Positions 15,946 to 24,970 of a DNA stretch of 39,380 bases are shown here, in pieces. The stretch is from CAYVQZ01 sp964453435. GTDB taxonomy: Bacteria > Abyssobacteria > SURF-5. Position numbers and translations under genes: made by a program. Position 1 is the stretch's first letter; each line of letters opens with the position of its first letter. The notes beneath the pieces were generated by a model. That model saw only the letters and a program-made list of their open reading frames with translations. It ran no database searches and was not told the origin of the DNA. Where the stretch lies: the NCBI GenBank assembly GCA_964453435.1, contig CAYVQZ010000051.1:1-39380 (forward strand). The letters are read 5' to 3'.

Positions 15946-16611
15946 ATGAATCCTTACACTGACGTCCTTTTCAAGGTGATCGCCTCGATTGTGTTCGGCG
16001 GGTTAATCGGACTTGAGCGGGAAAGACACAACCAGCCGGCAGGTCTGAAAACGCACATTATTCTGTGCGTGGGGGCAACCCTTATAACCATTGTGTCCAT
16101 ACAAATGGCTCAGGATATCGGCGAACCGCACCGAAGCGATCCAACCCGAATCGCGGCGAACATTGTTACCGGCATCGGGTTTCTCGGCGGCGGCGCCATT
16201 CTCCGAATAGGAGCAACGATACGCGGTCTCACGACCGCGGCCTGCCTGTGGGCGGTCACCGGGGTCGGCATGGCCATCGGAGCGGGCTATCATTTTGCAG
16301 CCGCCCTGACGATACTCGTCATCCTGCTCACGCTCCATTTCATGGGACGCCTGGAGAATGTGTTCCTGGACCGGAAGACATTCAAGGAAATGACGCTCAC
16401 CGCTCGAAGCTCGCCGGATTTGCTGGGGAGTGTCGAGAAGGTTCTTTCTTCCAATCTCATATCAATAAAGACTATCGAGCTGGAGCGGGAAATTTCCGAG
16501 GCCAATGTCGAAATACGCGCGCTCCTGATAATTCCGGAACGGGTTAACCTCAACAAGCTGTCCGACGAAATATTCCGGATTCCCGGGACAATCCGGTTCG
16601 AGGTCGAGTAA
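15946..16611 (+). CDS. MgtC/SapB family membrane protein
   Basis: 221 residues. The family core is clear: FGGLIGLERERHNQPAGLKT, VGATLITIVS, RIAANIVTGIGFLGGGAILR, IRGLTTAACLWAVTGVGMAI, then a hydrophobic helix (ALTILVILLTLHFMG) and a soluble C-terminal ACT-like domain. MgtC proteins affect Mg2+ homeostasis and survival under acid or low-Mg conditions, apparently by modulating other membrane proteins. The ATG at 15946 follows AAGGAGG at ideal spacing, so I trimmed 45 upstream residues that look non-coding. It appears to be a single-gene unit. Confidence 0.92.
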   Translation: MNPYTDVLFKVIASIVFGGLIGLERERHNQPAGLKTHIILCVGATLITIVSIQMAQDIGEPHRSDPTRIAANIVTGIGFLGGGAILRIGATIRGLTTAACLWAVTGVGMAIGAGYHFAAALTILVILLTLHFMGRLENVFLDRKTFKEMTLTARSSPDLLGSVEKVLSSNLISIKTIELEREISEANVEIRALLIIPERVNLNKLSDEIFRIPGTIRFEVE

Positions 16612-16911
16612 CAAAACATATTTTACCGGCGCCCACGGCGCGCATGTCTTCGGACGAGTTGATTGCCCGCGGGGGCGGCTGTGAAGGGCGTATTGCCCAA
16701 ACGGCCCTCCTTCTCATATATTTTTTGAACGTTTTACCATGTTTTCATGTTGAGGAACGAAGCGACGAACAATCTCTCAGTTTTGACATTTCTTTGGTTT
16801 GGGGTTCTCCTTTGCTCTCAGAGAGGCGATATCGCGAAACGCGGAGTCCCGGTTGGGCGACATGCTCTGAACGCTTGACCTGGCAGCGTTCGCTGTCGTA
16901 TCATAGAATCC
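16612..16911. other. intergenic region with a repeat copy and a promoter
   Basis: 300 bp without a gene. 16745-16776 is a diverged copy of the CATTCTGAGGAGC-type repeat seen at 4337, and the last 40 bp hold the promoter described next. Confidence 0.5.
16875..16904 (+). promoter_or_regulatory. promoter placed for a leaderless transcript
   Basis: TTGACC (16875-16880), an 18-bp spacer, and TATCAT (16899-16904). The ATG at 16912 lies 8 bp beyond the -10 box, which is where transcription should begin, and no Shine-Dalgarno is present, so the lipoprotein mRNA may be leaderless. Confidence 0.6.
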
Positions 16912-17394
16912 ATGAAACGGAAAAATAACATCATTAAGTCACGCAGCGAGTTCCCGTTCCGTCTTCCGGTCTTGTTCCTTCTTGCCATTCTCGTGGGCGC
17001 CGCCGCACTTTCGTGCGCTTCTCCGCCGGTTTATCCGGAGCCGCCGCCGCCGCTGACCGCCGTTCTTCCCCTCGGTTTTGAGGATGCGTTTCACACCACT
17101 CGCAGGGTCTTAAAGGATGATCCGAGACTGGTTCTTGACACGATCGATAATGCCGGCAGATTCATAGCGGTCGAGAAGACGGGCGGATTCATATTTTTTC
17201 GACACAGGACGGTGCTGGATATCCGGTTGGAGCCGGCTGAAACGGACCAGACGAAGCTGACCATGCGGCTGAGCGCTGAAGATTACGAGATGGGGGGCTT
17301 AACCCGCCCGGCGGGGTGGTATCCCTCCTCGGAGGTGGATATCTTTCTCGGCGAGGACATCTTGAACATTATCGAGAGCAAGGCCTCGGGATAA
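16912..17394 (+). CDS. lipoprotein of unknown function
   Basis: 160 residues with a lipoprotein signal: basic N-terminus, hydrophobic PVLFLLAILVGAAAL and lipobox LSC followed by ASPPVYPEPPPP. The mature domain has FEDAFHTTRRVLKDDPRLVL, GRFIAVEKTGGFIFFRHRTV and DIRLEPAETDQTKLTMRLSA, an alpha-beta pattern that recalls small envelope lipoproteins of unknown function. No catalytic motif is visible. There is no ribosome site before the ATG. It stands apart from its neighbours, with a 182-bp gap before the zinc-ribbon gene. Confidence 0.8.
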   Translation: MKRKNNIIKSRSEFPFRLPVLFLLAILVGAAALSCASPPVYPEPPPPLTAVLPLGFEDAFHTTRRVLKDDPRLVLDTIDNAGRFIAVEKTGGFIFFRHRTVLDIRLEPAETDQTKLTMRLSAEDYEMGGLTRPAGWYPSSEVDIFLGEDILNIIESKASG

Positions 17395-17576
17395 GTTCTT
17401 GTGCATTCCGGAGCCGAAGATAAAGGCAACGCATTCAGGGGGCGTATATACTGCGCCACCGATACTATAGAGACTGCAGAGCGCAAAAACATTCGGGCCC
17501 TCGGCTGTTTGTGAGCATCAAGCGTACCCATATCATGAAACATAACCGAGGGGCCGGCTGAAATTCGGGTGAGGAG

Positions 17577-17783
17577 ATGAACAAAACTCAATGTCCGGCC
17601 TGTTACGCCGAGCTTCCGGATGGGCTTTTCGATTTCAAGCTTCCGGCGTTCATGACGCTCGGGAAGTCATTCAGTAAGGCCAAGCCCTGCCCGAACTGCC
17701 AGCGAAACATTTTCGGCGTTCTCGATTGGGATTCCGGCGATGTGAAAGCCGTCAGGTGGACACAGCGGGGGTACAACGGATAG
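17577..17783 (+). CDS. small zinc-ribbon protein
   Basis: 68 residues with two Cys pairs, CPAC near the start and CPNC at the centre (QCPACYAELPDG and KPCPNCQRNIFG), the spacing of a zinc ribbon. The rest has no recognisable motif. GAGGAG directly abuts the ATG, so the ribosome site is unusually close. A partial inverted repeat (GGGCCCTCGG near 17493, CCGAGGGGCC near 17550) lies in its leader. Function unknown; it could bind zinc and a protein or nucleic acid partner. Confidence 0.7.
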   Translation: MNKTQCPACYAELPDGLFDFKLPAFMTLGKSFSKAKPCPNCQRNIFGVLDWDSGDVKAVRWTQRGYNG

Positions 17784-17946
17784 CGTCCTCCGTTGTGAGC
17801 GGTTCGCGGAGGCAGTTCCAATCTTGTCTCAACTCCCTTTCCTTGCCTGTGATGTCCCGCCGGCGCAGCTCTTCCACGAATTCGACTTTCGAACATTCTG
17901 TAAAATTGTCAGCCAGCCGAAGCAAAGGCATTTTTCTGTTAAGTGT

Positions 17947-19068
17947 TCACTCGACCGAATCTCGCTTGCGAGCATTCTTTCGAAAGCACTGTAATCCCTT
18001 GGCCGGTGTCAGCGCGAGGCAGCGATTGCAGGAAACACATTGTGCAGGAGAACGGTCTCCTTCGAGCCATCGTTTCACAAGGTGCGGTTCTCGGATAAAC
18101 GGCCTGCAAAGCGATACGAGGTCTGCTCTGCCCTCTCTCACAATAGCTTGAGCGGTCTCGATGGAGCGTATTCCCCCCACTGCTATGACCGGCGCGCTGG
18201 CCGCGTGTTTGAATTGTTCGGCATAGGGAAGGAAATACGCCTCGGGTCGTTTTCGGGGAACCCCCCGTTGAATCGCCTTGCCCTCCTCGTTTTCCGTGTC
18301 CCAGACGCCGCCGCTTACCTCGATGCCGTCGATTCCCATATCTGCGAGCCGTGCGCCGACCCATAACGATTCTTCTAATGTTAGCCCTCCATCGACAAAA
18401 TCGGCGCAGTTGAGCTTTATGAGTATCGGAAAATTCTTGCCAAGCAATGTCCGGATTTCGGAATATACCTCGAACAGAGCTGTCGCGCGGTCCGCCAATC
18501 CGCCGCCATACTTGTCCATTCGCTTGTTGGCGTTTGCGGCGAGAAACTGGTTCAGCAAATAACCGTGCGCGCAGTGAATCTGCACCGCGTCGAAACCCGC
18601 CTCTCTCGCCCGGAGGGCGGCCTTTCCGAAATTTTCGATTATCGTCTCTATCTCCCCGATGGAGAGTTCGCGCGGCACGATACCCAGCCTCTTGGTGGGA
18701 ACGGCGGACGGAGCCACCAAGTCGCCGCCGACGAGAGCCGGAACCGTTTGCCTGCCGCAGTGGACTATCTGGCAAGCTATCTTCGCTCCGTGCTCGTGGA
18801 CGGCCCGTGTGAGCCGGCTCAAGCCCTCCACGTGGGCATCGGAGCAGATTCCCATCATGCCGGGTCCGCCTTTGCCATCGGGCTGCACGTAAGCGTATCC
18901 GGCCACGATGAGCCCGATTCGGCCCTGAGCCAGTTCCGCATAGAGGGAGACCAGGGGCCTGGTAACCGTTCCGTCATCCTCTGCCAGTCCTTCGTATGTT
19001 GCAGAGCGCACAAACCTGTTGGCACAACTCATTTTGTTCATCTTTATTGAGTCGAAGACATCCGGCAT
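17947..19068 (-). CDS. NADH:flavin oxidoreductase, old yellow enzyme family
   Basis: 373 residues forming an FMN-binding TIM barrel: NRFVRSATYEGLAEDDG, VHEHGAKIACQIVHCGRQ, FDAVQIHCAHGYLLNQFL (the family's active-site H-A-H region) and PVIAVGGIRSIETAQ near the phosphate site. The C-terminus carries QCVSCNRCLALTPAKGLQC, four cysteines like the 4Fe-4S site of 2,4-dienoyl-CoA reductase, but the NAD/FAD domain of that enzyme is absent. It probably reduces activated C=C bonds and takes electrons from a partner. The upstream ribosome site is weak. It is a single gene, divergent from the LonB-like gene. Confidence 0.9.
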   Translation of the reverse strand: MPDVFDSIKMNKMSCANRFVRSATYEGLAEDDGTVTRPLVSLYAELAQGRIGLIVAGYAYVQPDGKGGPGMMGICSDAHVEGLSRLTRAVHEHGAKIACQIVHCGRQTVPALVGGDLVAPSAVPTKRLGIVPRELSIGEIETIIENFGKAALRAREAGFDAVQIHCAHGYLLNQFLAANANKRMDKYGGGLADRATALFEVYSEIRTLLGKNFPILIKLNCADFVDGGLTLEESLWVGARLADMGIDGIEVSGGVWDTENEEGKAIQRGVPRKRPEAYFLPYAEQFKHAASAPVIAVGGIRSIETAQAIVREGRADLVSLCRPFIREPHLVKRWLEGDRSPAQCVSCNRCLALTPAKGLQCFRKNARKRDSVE

Positions 19069-19333
19069 TTTTTTTTGCGCTCTCGAAAGTCTTTCCCTCT
19101 CGAAGGAATAAAGCGGTCCAAACGTCGGTCATTGTAGCAGAAGGTTCGACGCAGTTCAAAGCGTTCGGCAGCCGCAGGCAATGCGCGCCGTTTTGAGTGC
19201 TTTCCTATTGACTAGCCCTCGAATTGTCCAGTAGAATGTGTGATCGTTCCGAAAGGCCGTTCTCGGAATGCTTGCGCGCGGTGCCTTCGTTGTTTTCCGG
19301 TTTACTCGCGATACAGGGAGGGAAGAGTCGAAG

Positions 19334-21784
19334 ATGGCACGAAAAGTCAAGGAGCTGAGGCCGGACCAACTCCGATGGAGATGCAAACCGGATATCTTTG
19401 ATTTCGAAACGACAGCCGATATCAAGGGGAAATCCGAGATAATCGGACAGGAGAAGGCCTTGAAGGCCATGGAGACGGGTCTGTCCATAGGCAGCCCGGG
19501 CTTCAACGTCTACGTCGCCGGCTTGAGCGGCACCGGAAAAATGACCACCGTCAAATTTATTCTCGAGAAGCTGAAGGTAACAAACAATAAACTGAAAGAC
19601 AAGTGCTATATCCACAATTTCAAGATTCCCGATATGCCGTGCGTGATCGAACTGGCGGTGGGCAAGGGAAAGCAGTTCAAAAAGGACATGGACAGCCTTA
19701 TTGCCCAGCTTCGGTCTGACATACCGAAGGTGTTCGAAAGCGAGAGCTATCAAGAGAGCCGCGAAGAAATCGTTTCGAAGGCAAGGTCGAAAGAGGAAGA
19801 AATCTTCACGCCGTTTCAGGAAAAGCTGCAACAGGAAGGTCTCACGCTCATCCAGATGAAGACGGGGGCGCTTTCCAAGGCAGGCCTTGCTCCCGTCGTG
19901 GACGGCAAGCCTGTTCCCGTTGAGGATTACCTGAATATGGTGAACACGGGCCAGATAAAGGATGTTGACATCGATGAGTTCAAAGACAAGTACATGCAGT
20001 ACGAAAAAGAGCTGCAGGAGAAAATGAAGGCTGCAGCGCTCGTCGAACGGGAAATCCGAAGCGAACTTGAAAAACTGGACCGCGATTATGCTCTCTTTGT
20101 TGTTGACGGTCTCATTGAAGCGCTGAAGAGCAAATACGAAAATGAGAAGGTCTCCGCTCACCTGAGCCAGGTGAAGGAGAGTGTTTTGAACGATGTCGAG
20201 CGGTTCCGGCGCGGACCGATCGAGTACACGCCGGTTCCCGGCATGCCCACGATCCGTGTCGAGGACCAGTTTCTCGAATACGAGGTCAATGTCATTGTCG
20301 ACAACTCGGAAACGAAGGGCGTTCCGATAATAATTGAGAATTCGCCCACATTTCACAATCTCTTCGGCACAATAGAAACATCGCTTTCCCGGACGGGCGA
20401 GCCCGAGACCAACCACATGAGAATCAAAGCGGGCTCGATCTTGCGCGCGGACGGCGGATACCTCGTCTTCAACGCAATGGACGCGCTTACCGAACCCTAC
20501 GTGTGGAAGACGCTCAAGCGGACGCTTATCAGTAAAGTCGTGGAGATTCCGAGCTCAGGGATTTTCCCGTTCATGGCCATGTCCGGCATGAAGCCGGAGC
20601 CGGTGGACATAGACCTGAAGGTGGTGATAGTCGGAGACTATTATCTTTACAGGCTCCTGTACGCTCTGGACGAAGATTTTCGAAAAGTTTTCAAAATAAA
20701 GTCCGATTTCGTGCCCGATATGGAAAAGTCTTCCAAACACATTCGAGACTATGTCGATTTTACGAACGGACTCTGCAATCGGGAGAATCTTCTCCACCTC
20801 GACCCGGCCGGCATAGCCGCGTTGGTGGAATTCGGCGTCGAGGAGTCAGGCCGGCAATCCAAGATGACGACGCGCTTCAGCGAAGTGGCCGACGTGGTCC
20901 GCGAGGCCAGCTATCTGGCGCAAAAGAGGAAAGCCAAATGTATTTCCGCCAAGGAAGTGGAACAGGCGATTCGGGACCGGACCGAGCGCGTGAACCAAGT
21001 TGAATTGCTTATCAAGGAGTTCATTGACGACGGGCGCATTCACATTGAAACGTGGGGAAGCAGGGTCGGGCAAATCAACGGGCTTGCCATTTACGACACC
21101 GGCGACCACGTTTTCGGAAAGCCGGTCCGCATCACCGCCGAGACTTCGATGGGACGCGCCGGAATCGTGAGTATCGAGCGTGAGAGCAAGATGAGCGGAA
21201 GCACGCATGACAAGGGAATGCTCATCATGAGCGGCTATATCCGCTCAAAGTACGCGCAGGACAAGCCGCTCACCCTCAGCGCGAGCATCTGTTTCGAGCA
21301 GTCGTACACTTCGGTTGACGGCGACAGCGCCTCGACCTCAGAACTGTACGCGCTTATCTCGAGTCTTGCCGGTGTGCCGATTAAGCAGAACCTCGCGGTA
21401 ACGGGCTCGGTGGACCAGAAAGGCAATGTTCAGCCCATCGGCGGGGTGAACGAGAAGATAGACGGCTTTTACAAGGTATGCAAGACCAAGGGACTCAAAG
21501 GAGACGAAGGAGTCCTGATCCCGAAGGCCAACATCGGTGATCTCATGCTCAGCAAGGAAATCGTCGAGGCCGTGCGAAAAGGAAGGTTCCACATATATGC
21601 GGTGAGCAGTGTCGATGAGGGACTCGAACTTCTGACAGGTATGAAATGTGGAAAGCGCACGAAGGCGGGCAAATATCCGAAAGGCTCCCTGAACCGCCTG
21701 GTTGTCGATAGGCTGGACACGCTTGCCAAGGGCCTCAAAGAGTTCGCGGGCAACAGCGAAACAAAGTCATCCGACAACAACTGA
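19334..21784 (+). CDS. LonB-like ATP-dependent protease (AAA+ plus Lon S16 domain)
   Basis: 816 residues. An N-terminal AAA-type domain carries Walker A GLSGTGKM (K69) and is followed by a long coiled-coil insert (about residues 130-290), the sensor regions, and a C-terminal Lon protease domain. The serine-lysine dyad is predicted to be S665 in DGDSAS and K708 in GGVNEKIDGFY. This is the cytoplasmic, stand-alone Lon-like class that lacks the LonA N-terminal domain. I start at ATG 19334 because the 22 residues upstream look non-coding; GGAGGG lies upstream at a rather long distance. It is probably a protein quality-control enzyme; substrates unknown. Confidence 0.93.
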   Translation: MARKVKELRPDQLRWRCKPDIFDFETTADIKGKSEIIGQEKALKAMETGLSIGSPGFNVYVAGLSGTGKMTTVKFILEKLKVTNNKLKDKCYIHNFKIPDMPCVIELAVGKGKQFKKDMDSLIAQLRSDIPKVFESESYQESREEIVSKARSKEEEIFTPFQEKLQQEGLTLIQMKTGALSKAGLAPVVDGKPVPVEDYLNMVNTGQIKDVDIDEFKDKYMQYEKELQEKMKAAALVEREIRSELEKLDRDYALFVVDGLIEALKSKYENEKVSAHLSQVKESVLNDVERFRRGPIEYTPVPGMPTIRVEDQFLEYEVNVIVDNSETKGVPIIIENSPTFHNLFGTIETSLSRTGEPETNHMRIKAGSILRADGGYLVFNAMDALTEPYVWKTLKRTLISKVVEIPSSGIFPFMAMSGMKPEPVDIDLKVVIVGDYYLYRLLYALDEDFRKVFKIKSDFVPDMEKSSKHIRDYVDFTNGLCNRENLLHLDPAGIAALVEFGVEESGRQSKMTTRFSEVADVVREASYLAQKRKAKCISAKEVEQAIRDRTERVNQVELLIKEFIDDGRIHIETWGSRVGQINGLAIYDTGDHVFGKPVRITAETSMGRAGIVSIERESKMSGSTHDKGMLIMSGYIRSKYAQDKPLTLSASICFEQSYTSVDGDSASTSELYALISSLAGVPIKQNLAVTGSVDQKGNVQPIGGVNEKIDGFYKVCKTKGLKGDEGVLIPKANIGDLMLSKEIVEAVRKGRFHIYAVSSVDEGLELLTGMKCGKRTKAGKYPKGSLNRLVVDRLDTLAKGLKEFAGNSETKSSDNN

Positions 21785-21829
21785 TTTGCCTATCCAAAAT
21801 TTGGCGCCATAGTTCGCATTTGCCAACCG

Positions 21830-21852
21830 CGGGGACAGATTCATTGTCCCCG
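21830..21852. repeat. GGGGACA hairpin
   Basis: CGGGGACA (21830-21837) and TGTCCCCG (21845-21852) form a perfect 8-bp stem around a 7-nt loop, 46 bp after the Lon stop. No T-run follows, so it is not a classical terminator; it looks like a dispersed palindromic element. Confidence 0.65.
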
Positions 21853-21968
21853 GAGCGTGCATGAATGAGTCGCGAGCCGGAATCACAGCTTGTACCATGT
21901 TCTTCTGTTATCGAAGCATTGCGCGAGATGTCGTCGCCAGTGAGAGTCCTTGAGCGCTGAGGTGACCC

Positions 21969-22781
21969 ATGCCGACCAAGAAAGTCAATAATGTGGAACT
22001 GTACTACGAGGTGATGGGGCAGGGCGAAGCCGTCGTGTTCCTTCACGGCTACACCGGTAGCGTTCGGGACTGGGCGAATCAAATCCCCCTCGTGTCCAAC
22101 AGTTACAGGACGATTGCCGTCGACCACAGGGGACACGGCAGGTCTGAGGCTCCAACGCGAGAAGAAGACTACTCCATTTCAATATTTGCCTCTGATGTTT
22201 ATGCGTTGCTTAGAAAGCTGGATATCCGGCGATGCTGCGTGGTGGGCCACTCGATGGGGGGATTCATGGCGCTTCAACTTGTCCTCGACCATCCCGACCT
22301 CGTGAAAGGCCTGGTGCTCGTCGATACCTCGAGCGGAGAGTTCGAATTGGCGCCGGGTTATGCCGAGCTTCGGGCAAAACTCGACGAGATAGCAAGACGA
22401 GAGGGGATGCGGGCGGCGTTCGAATACGACGCGGCAAACAATCCCATGAGAATCGAGCGGTTTCAAAGACATCCGGAATTGCGCGAGGTGGCTCGGGAAA
22501 GAATGATGAACACGTCGGTCGACGGCTACATCTATGTCGCGAGAACTTTCAGGAAATGGAAACCGGTGACCGAGCGGTTGCATGAAATACGGGCGCCGGC
22601 GCTCATATTTTGGGGGGAGGAGGATACACCATTTCAAAAAGCGTCACAAACCCTGAACGAGCGTATCCCGGATTCCGAACTTGTTACCGTGCCGGCCGTC
22701 GGCCACTCGCCGCATGAAGAAGCGCCCCGATTTTTCAATGAGGTCCTGTTAGGTTTTCTGGCGCGGGTGCAATGGCAATAG
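21969..22781 (+). CDS. alpha/beta hydrolase
   Basis: 270 residues of the alpha/beta hydrolase fold: oxyanion loop VVFLHGYTGSVRDW, VDHRGHGRS, nucleophile S95 in VVGHSMGGFMAL, an acid residue in LIFWGEEDTPF and the catalytic histidine in PAVGHSPHEEAP. A cap region with many Arg and Glu lies between about residues 120 and 200. There is no signal peptide. The ATG follows GAGGTGA at good spacing. The class includes esterases, C-C hydrolases and dehalogenases, so the substrate cannot be assigned. It converges with the sirtuin gene. Confidence 0.92.
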   Translation: MPTKKVNNVELYYEVMGQGEAVVFLHGYTGSVRDWANQIPLVSNSYRTIAVDHRGHGRSEAPTREEDYSISIFASDVYALLRKLDIRRCCVVGHSMGGFMALQLVLDHPDLVKGLVLVDTSSGEFELAPGYAELRAKLDEIARREGMRAAFEYDAANNPMRIERFQRHPELREVARERMMNTSVDGYIYVARTFRKWKPVTERLHEIRAPALIFWGEEDTPFQKASQTLNERIPDSELVTVPAVGHSPHEEAPRFFNEVLLGFLARVQWQ

Positions 22782-22814
22782 AAATCAGGGCCGAGAACCA
22801 AACGCTCTCCGCGC

Positions 22815-23603
22815 TCAAGCGTCGCTCCATCCGATTTTCGATTTAACTCGCTCGATGACACGCGTTGTCACTTCGCCTGCCTTGCCGCGTATCACAACGT
22901 CGGCATCATCGTCGAACGGGGTCTTCGCCAGGTTGATGATGATAAGCTTCGCGCCGCTTTGTTTCGCCAGCATCGGCATGTGCGCGGCCGGATAGACAAC
23001 AAGCGACGAACCGATAACGACAAACACGTCGGAAAGCTCTGAACGGCGTTGCGCCTCCATGGTTTCGCGCTCGGGCATGGCCTGTCCGAACGAGATGGTC
23101 GCCGACTTCATGATGCCGCCGCAATCGTCGCAGCAGGGGATTTCGACCCCTGCTTCGAGCCATTGTTGAATTTCCGCCCTCGACCATCGCTTGCCGCACT
23201 CCATGCAGAGCACATACATTGCCGTGCCATGCAATTCAATGACAATTTCGGCAGAGCTGCCGGCCCTCTGGTGCAGGTTGTCGATGTTCTGCGTGATCAA
23301 ACAGTCCAGCTTCCCCATTTTTTCAAGTTCCGTGATGGCGTAGTGAGTGGGATTCGGCTCGACCTCCGCGAACAAATGATAGGTTTCCTTGCCGCGACGC
23401 CACGATTCGCGCCGCATCTCCTCGCTGGACATGAAGTCCTGGAACATGATCGGCTGGTACTTCGTCCAGATGCCGCCCGGACTTCGGAAATCAGGAATGC
23501 CCGATTCCGTGCTGACTCCCGCTCCGGTGAAAACCACTACCTTCCTGCCGGAGGCGATTATCGCGGCTGCCTCGTCCACCAAGGCTTCAATATTAGAAGA
23601 CAT
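22815..23603 (-). CDS. Sir2-family NAD-dependent protein deacetylase
   Basis: 262 residues. The NAD-binding GAGVSTESGIPDFRSPGG (about 27-44), TQNIDNLHQRAG, the catalytic histidine in IELHGT, a zinc site with CMEC and CDDC, and GSSLVVYPA are all present. The enzyme removes acyl groups from lysines using NAD+, releasing O-acyl-ADP-ribose. The ATG at 23603 follows GGAGAG. It lies 60 bp downstream of the FHA-GGDEF gene on the same strand and probably shares its promoter, an unusual pairing whose meaning is unclear. Confidence 0.95.
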   Translation of the reverse strand: MSSNIEALVDEAAAIIASGRKVVVFTGAGVSTESGIPDFRSPGGIWTKYQPIMFQDFMSSEEMRRESWRRGKETYHLFAEVEPNPTHYAITELEKMGKLDCLITQNIDNLHQRAGSSAEIVIELHGTAMYVLCMECGKRWSRAEIQQWLEAGVEIPCCDDCGGIMKSATISFGQAMPERETMEAQRRSELSDVFVVIGSSLVVYPAAHMPMLAKQSGAKLIIINLAKTPFDDDADVVIRGKAGEVTTRVIERVKSKIGWSDA

Positions 23604-23663
23604 ATCTTCTCTCCAATGTGTTTATTTCGAAGTCGGGAGGGTGAGGGACAAGGCAGGATGCGG

Positions 23664-24587
23664 TCACTGCCTGTTCCCTTCGAGCATCGACCCTTCGTAT
23701 CCCGCGACGCAGTTTTTCCCCGTCGCCTTCGCGGCGTACAGCGCCTTGTCCGCGTTGCCGACGAGAGTCATTGTGTCCATGGCGTCGGTGGGATATTCAG
23801 CCACCCCGATACTGAGCGTAACCCGGTCCTGTATGCCTTCTTCTTCAAAGCTCAGCGCGCTCACGAGCCCGCGAAGACGCTCGGCCTTCACAAGCGCATC
23901 CGTTTTGTCCGTATTCGGCAAATAAGCCGCAAATTCGTCGCCGCCATATACGGCGGCTATTCCGGGCGCCGAGAATTCCTGATTGATTAGGCGGGCAAGT
24001 TTTATGATCACATTGGTCCCCACAAGATGGCCGTGCTTGTCATTGATCTGTTTCAGGCCATCCAGGTCCATCATGAAAACCGAGAGATGTTGCTGTGATC
24101 TTTCCGACTCGACGAGCGCCTTTTCGAGTCTCTCGTAGAACGGCTTGATCTGAAGCAGATTTGTCTGTTTGTCATACTCTATCAATTTCTTCAGTTCGGC
24201 CATGTAATTCTTCTCGAGAGCATCGACCTCCAAAAACTTGCAGACAACGCGTCCCAGATGAACCCTGTCGCCGTCATAGAGTACGCTCCTTTCGACGGGC
24301 GAATTGTTGACGCGTGTGCCGTTCGTGCTCTGAAGGTCGTAAAGTACGTACCTTTCGCCGGGCGGCTTGTCGGGTTGGAACACGACCTGCGCATGTCTGC
24401 GCGAGATCGACTTGTTCACTATCTGGATGTGAGAATCCTTCTGTCTTCCAATAATGTTGTTGCCCGGCTTTATCTCGAATTCCCGCCCGATATCCTCACC
24501 CCGGATGATTTGCAGTAAACCGACCTTTTCCGACGGTGAGTAGTCGATGGAACCCGGGTCGACGCGGACCGTATCCTTGTCATCCAT
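23664..24587 (-). CDS. FHA-GGDEF protein, probable diguanylate cyclase
   Basis: 307 residues. Residues about 22-110 form an FHA phosphothreonine-binding domain (IIGRQKDSHIQIVNKSISRR and the following DLQSTNGTRVNN, DRVHLG). A helix leads to a GGDEF domain with FMMDLDGLKQINDKHGH and intact YGGDEF, so c-di-GMP synthesis is likely. No RxxD inhibitory site precedes GGDEF, so product feedback is probably absent. There is no membrane segment. I use the ATG at 24587; an upstream extension to 24761 crosses the promoter and looks non-coding. Signal input is presumably a phosphopeptide bound by the FHA domain. Confidence 0.92.
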   Translation of the reverse strand: MDDKDTVRVDPGSIDYSPSEKVGLLQIIRGEDIGREFEIKPGNNIIGRQKDSHIQIVNKSISRRHAQVVFQPDKPPGERYVLYDLQSTNGTRVNNSPVERSVLYDGDRVHLGRVVCKFLEVDALEKNYMAELKKLIEYDKQTNLLQIKPFYERLEKALVESERSQQHLSVFMMDLDGLKQINDKHGHLVGTNVIIKLARLINQEFSAPGIAAVYGGDEFAAYLPNTDKTDALVKAERLRGLVSALSFEEEGIQDRVTLSIGVAEYPTDAMDTMTLVGNADKALYAAKATGKNCVAGYEGSMLEGNRQ

Positions 24588-24639
24588 TTCCTGCCTGCTT
24601 CCAAAAAAAAGAGATGAGAAGTGAAAACCTTTTATGGGT

Positions 24640-24668
24640 ATTATAGTAGTGTTTCTGTGTGAGGTCAA
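24640..24668 (-). promoter_or_regulatory. sigma70 promoter of the FHA-GGDEF/sirtuin operon
   Basis: On the minus strand TTGACC (24663-24668) and TATAAT (24640-24645) are separated by 17 bp. Transcription would start near 24633, about 46 nt before the ATG at 24587. Confidence 0.85.
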
Positions 24669-24768
24669 TGCCTGCCTGCCGCTCCTCGTTTCCGACTCCA
24701 TGCTTCGAGGCCCGCACCATCCCAGGCGATTTTCTGGAAGACAAACCGCCTTATCAATCATTTCCCGA

Positions 24769-24790
24769 ATGTGTGTGTCAAATCATACAT
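24769..24790. promoter_or_regulatory. possible enhancer site upstream of the sigma54 promoter
   Basis: ATGTGTG (24769-24775) and CATACAT (24784-24790) are inverted repeats with one mismatch and an 8-bp spacer, about 110-130 bp upstream of the -24 box, a normal distance for an NtrC-type activator. It is a weak candidate seen by eye; larger arms TTTCCC/GGGAAA also flank it. Confidence 0.3.
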
Positions 24791-24898
24791 CCCGCTGTGG
24801 GAAACCCTACTTGCGCTCCCGCTCGCCGCTGTCGAATCGAAACTTATAACTCATCTGAAACCAAGGGCTTAAATGGGAATCACAACAAAGCTCGACAT

Positions 24899-24915
24899 TT
24901 GGCCGGAGACTTGCC
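24899..24915 (+). promoter_or_regulatory. sigma54 (-24/-12) promoter of the lipoprotein-cusCBA genes
   Basis: TTGGCCGGAGACTTGCC has GG at 24901-24902, exactly ten bases, and GC at 24913-24914, with TGGC and TTGC both matching the sigma54 consensus. Transcription would start near 24926, about 45 nt before the ATG at 24971. Confidence 0.75.
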
Positions 24916-24970
24916 TGTTGGTATTGGCGGTAGGAGCAACGAAACGAAAAACGAAAGGGAGGTGAGGACA

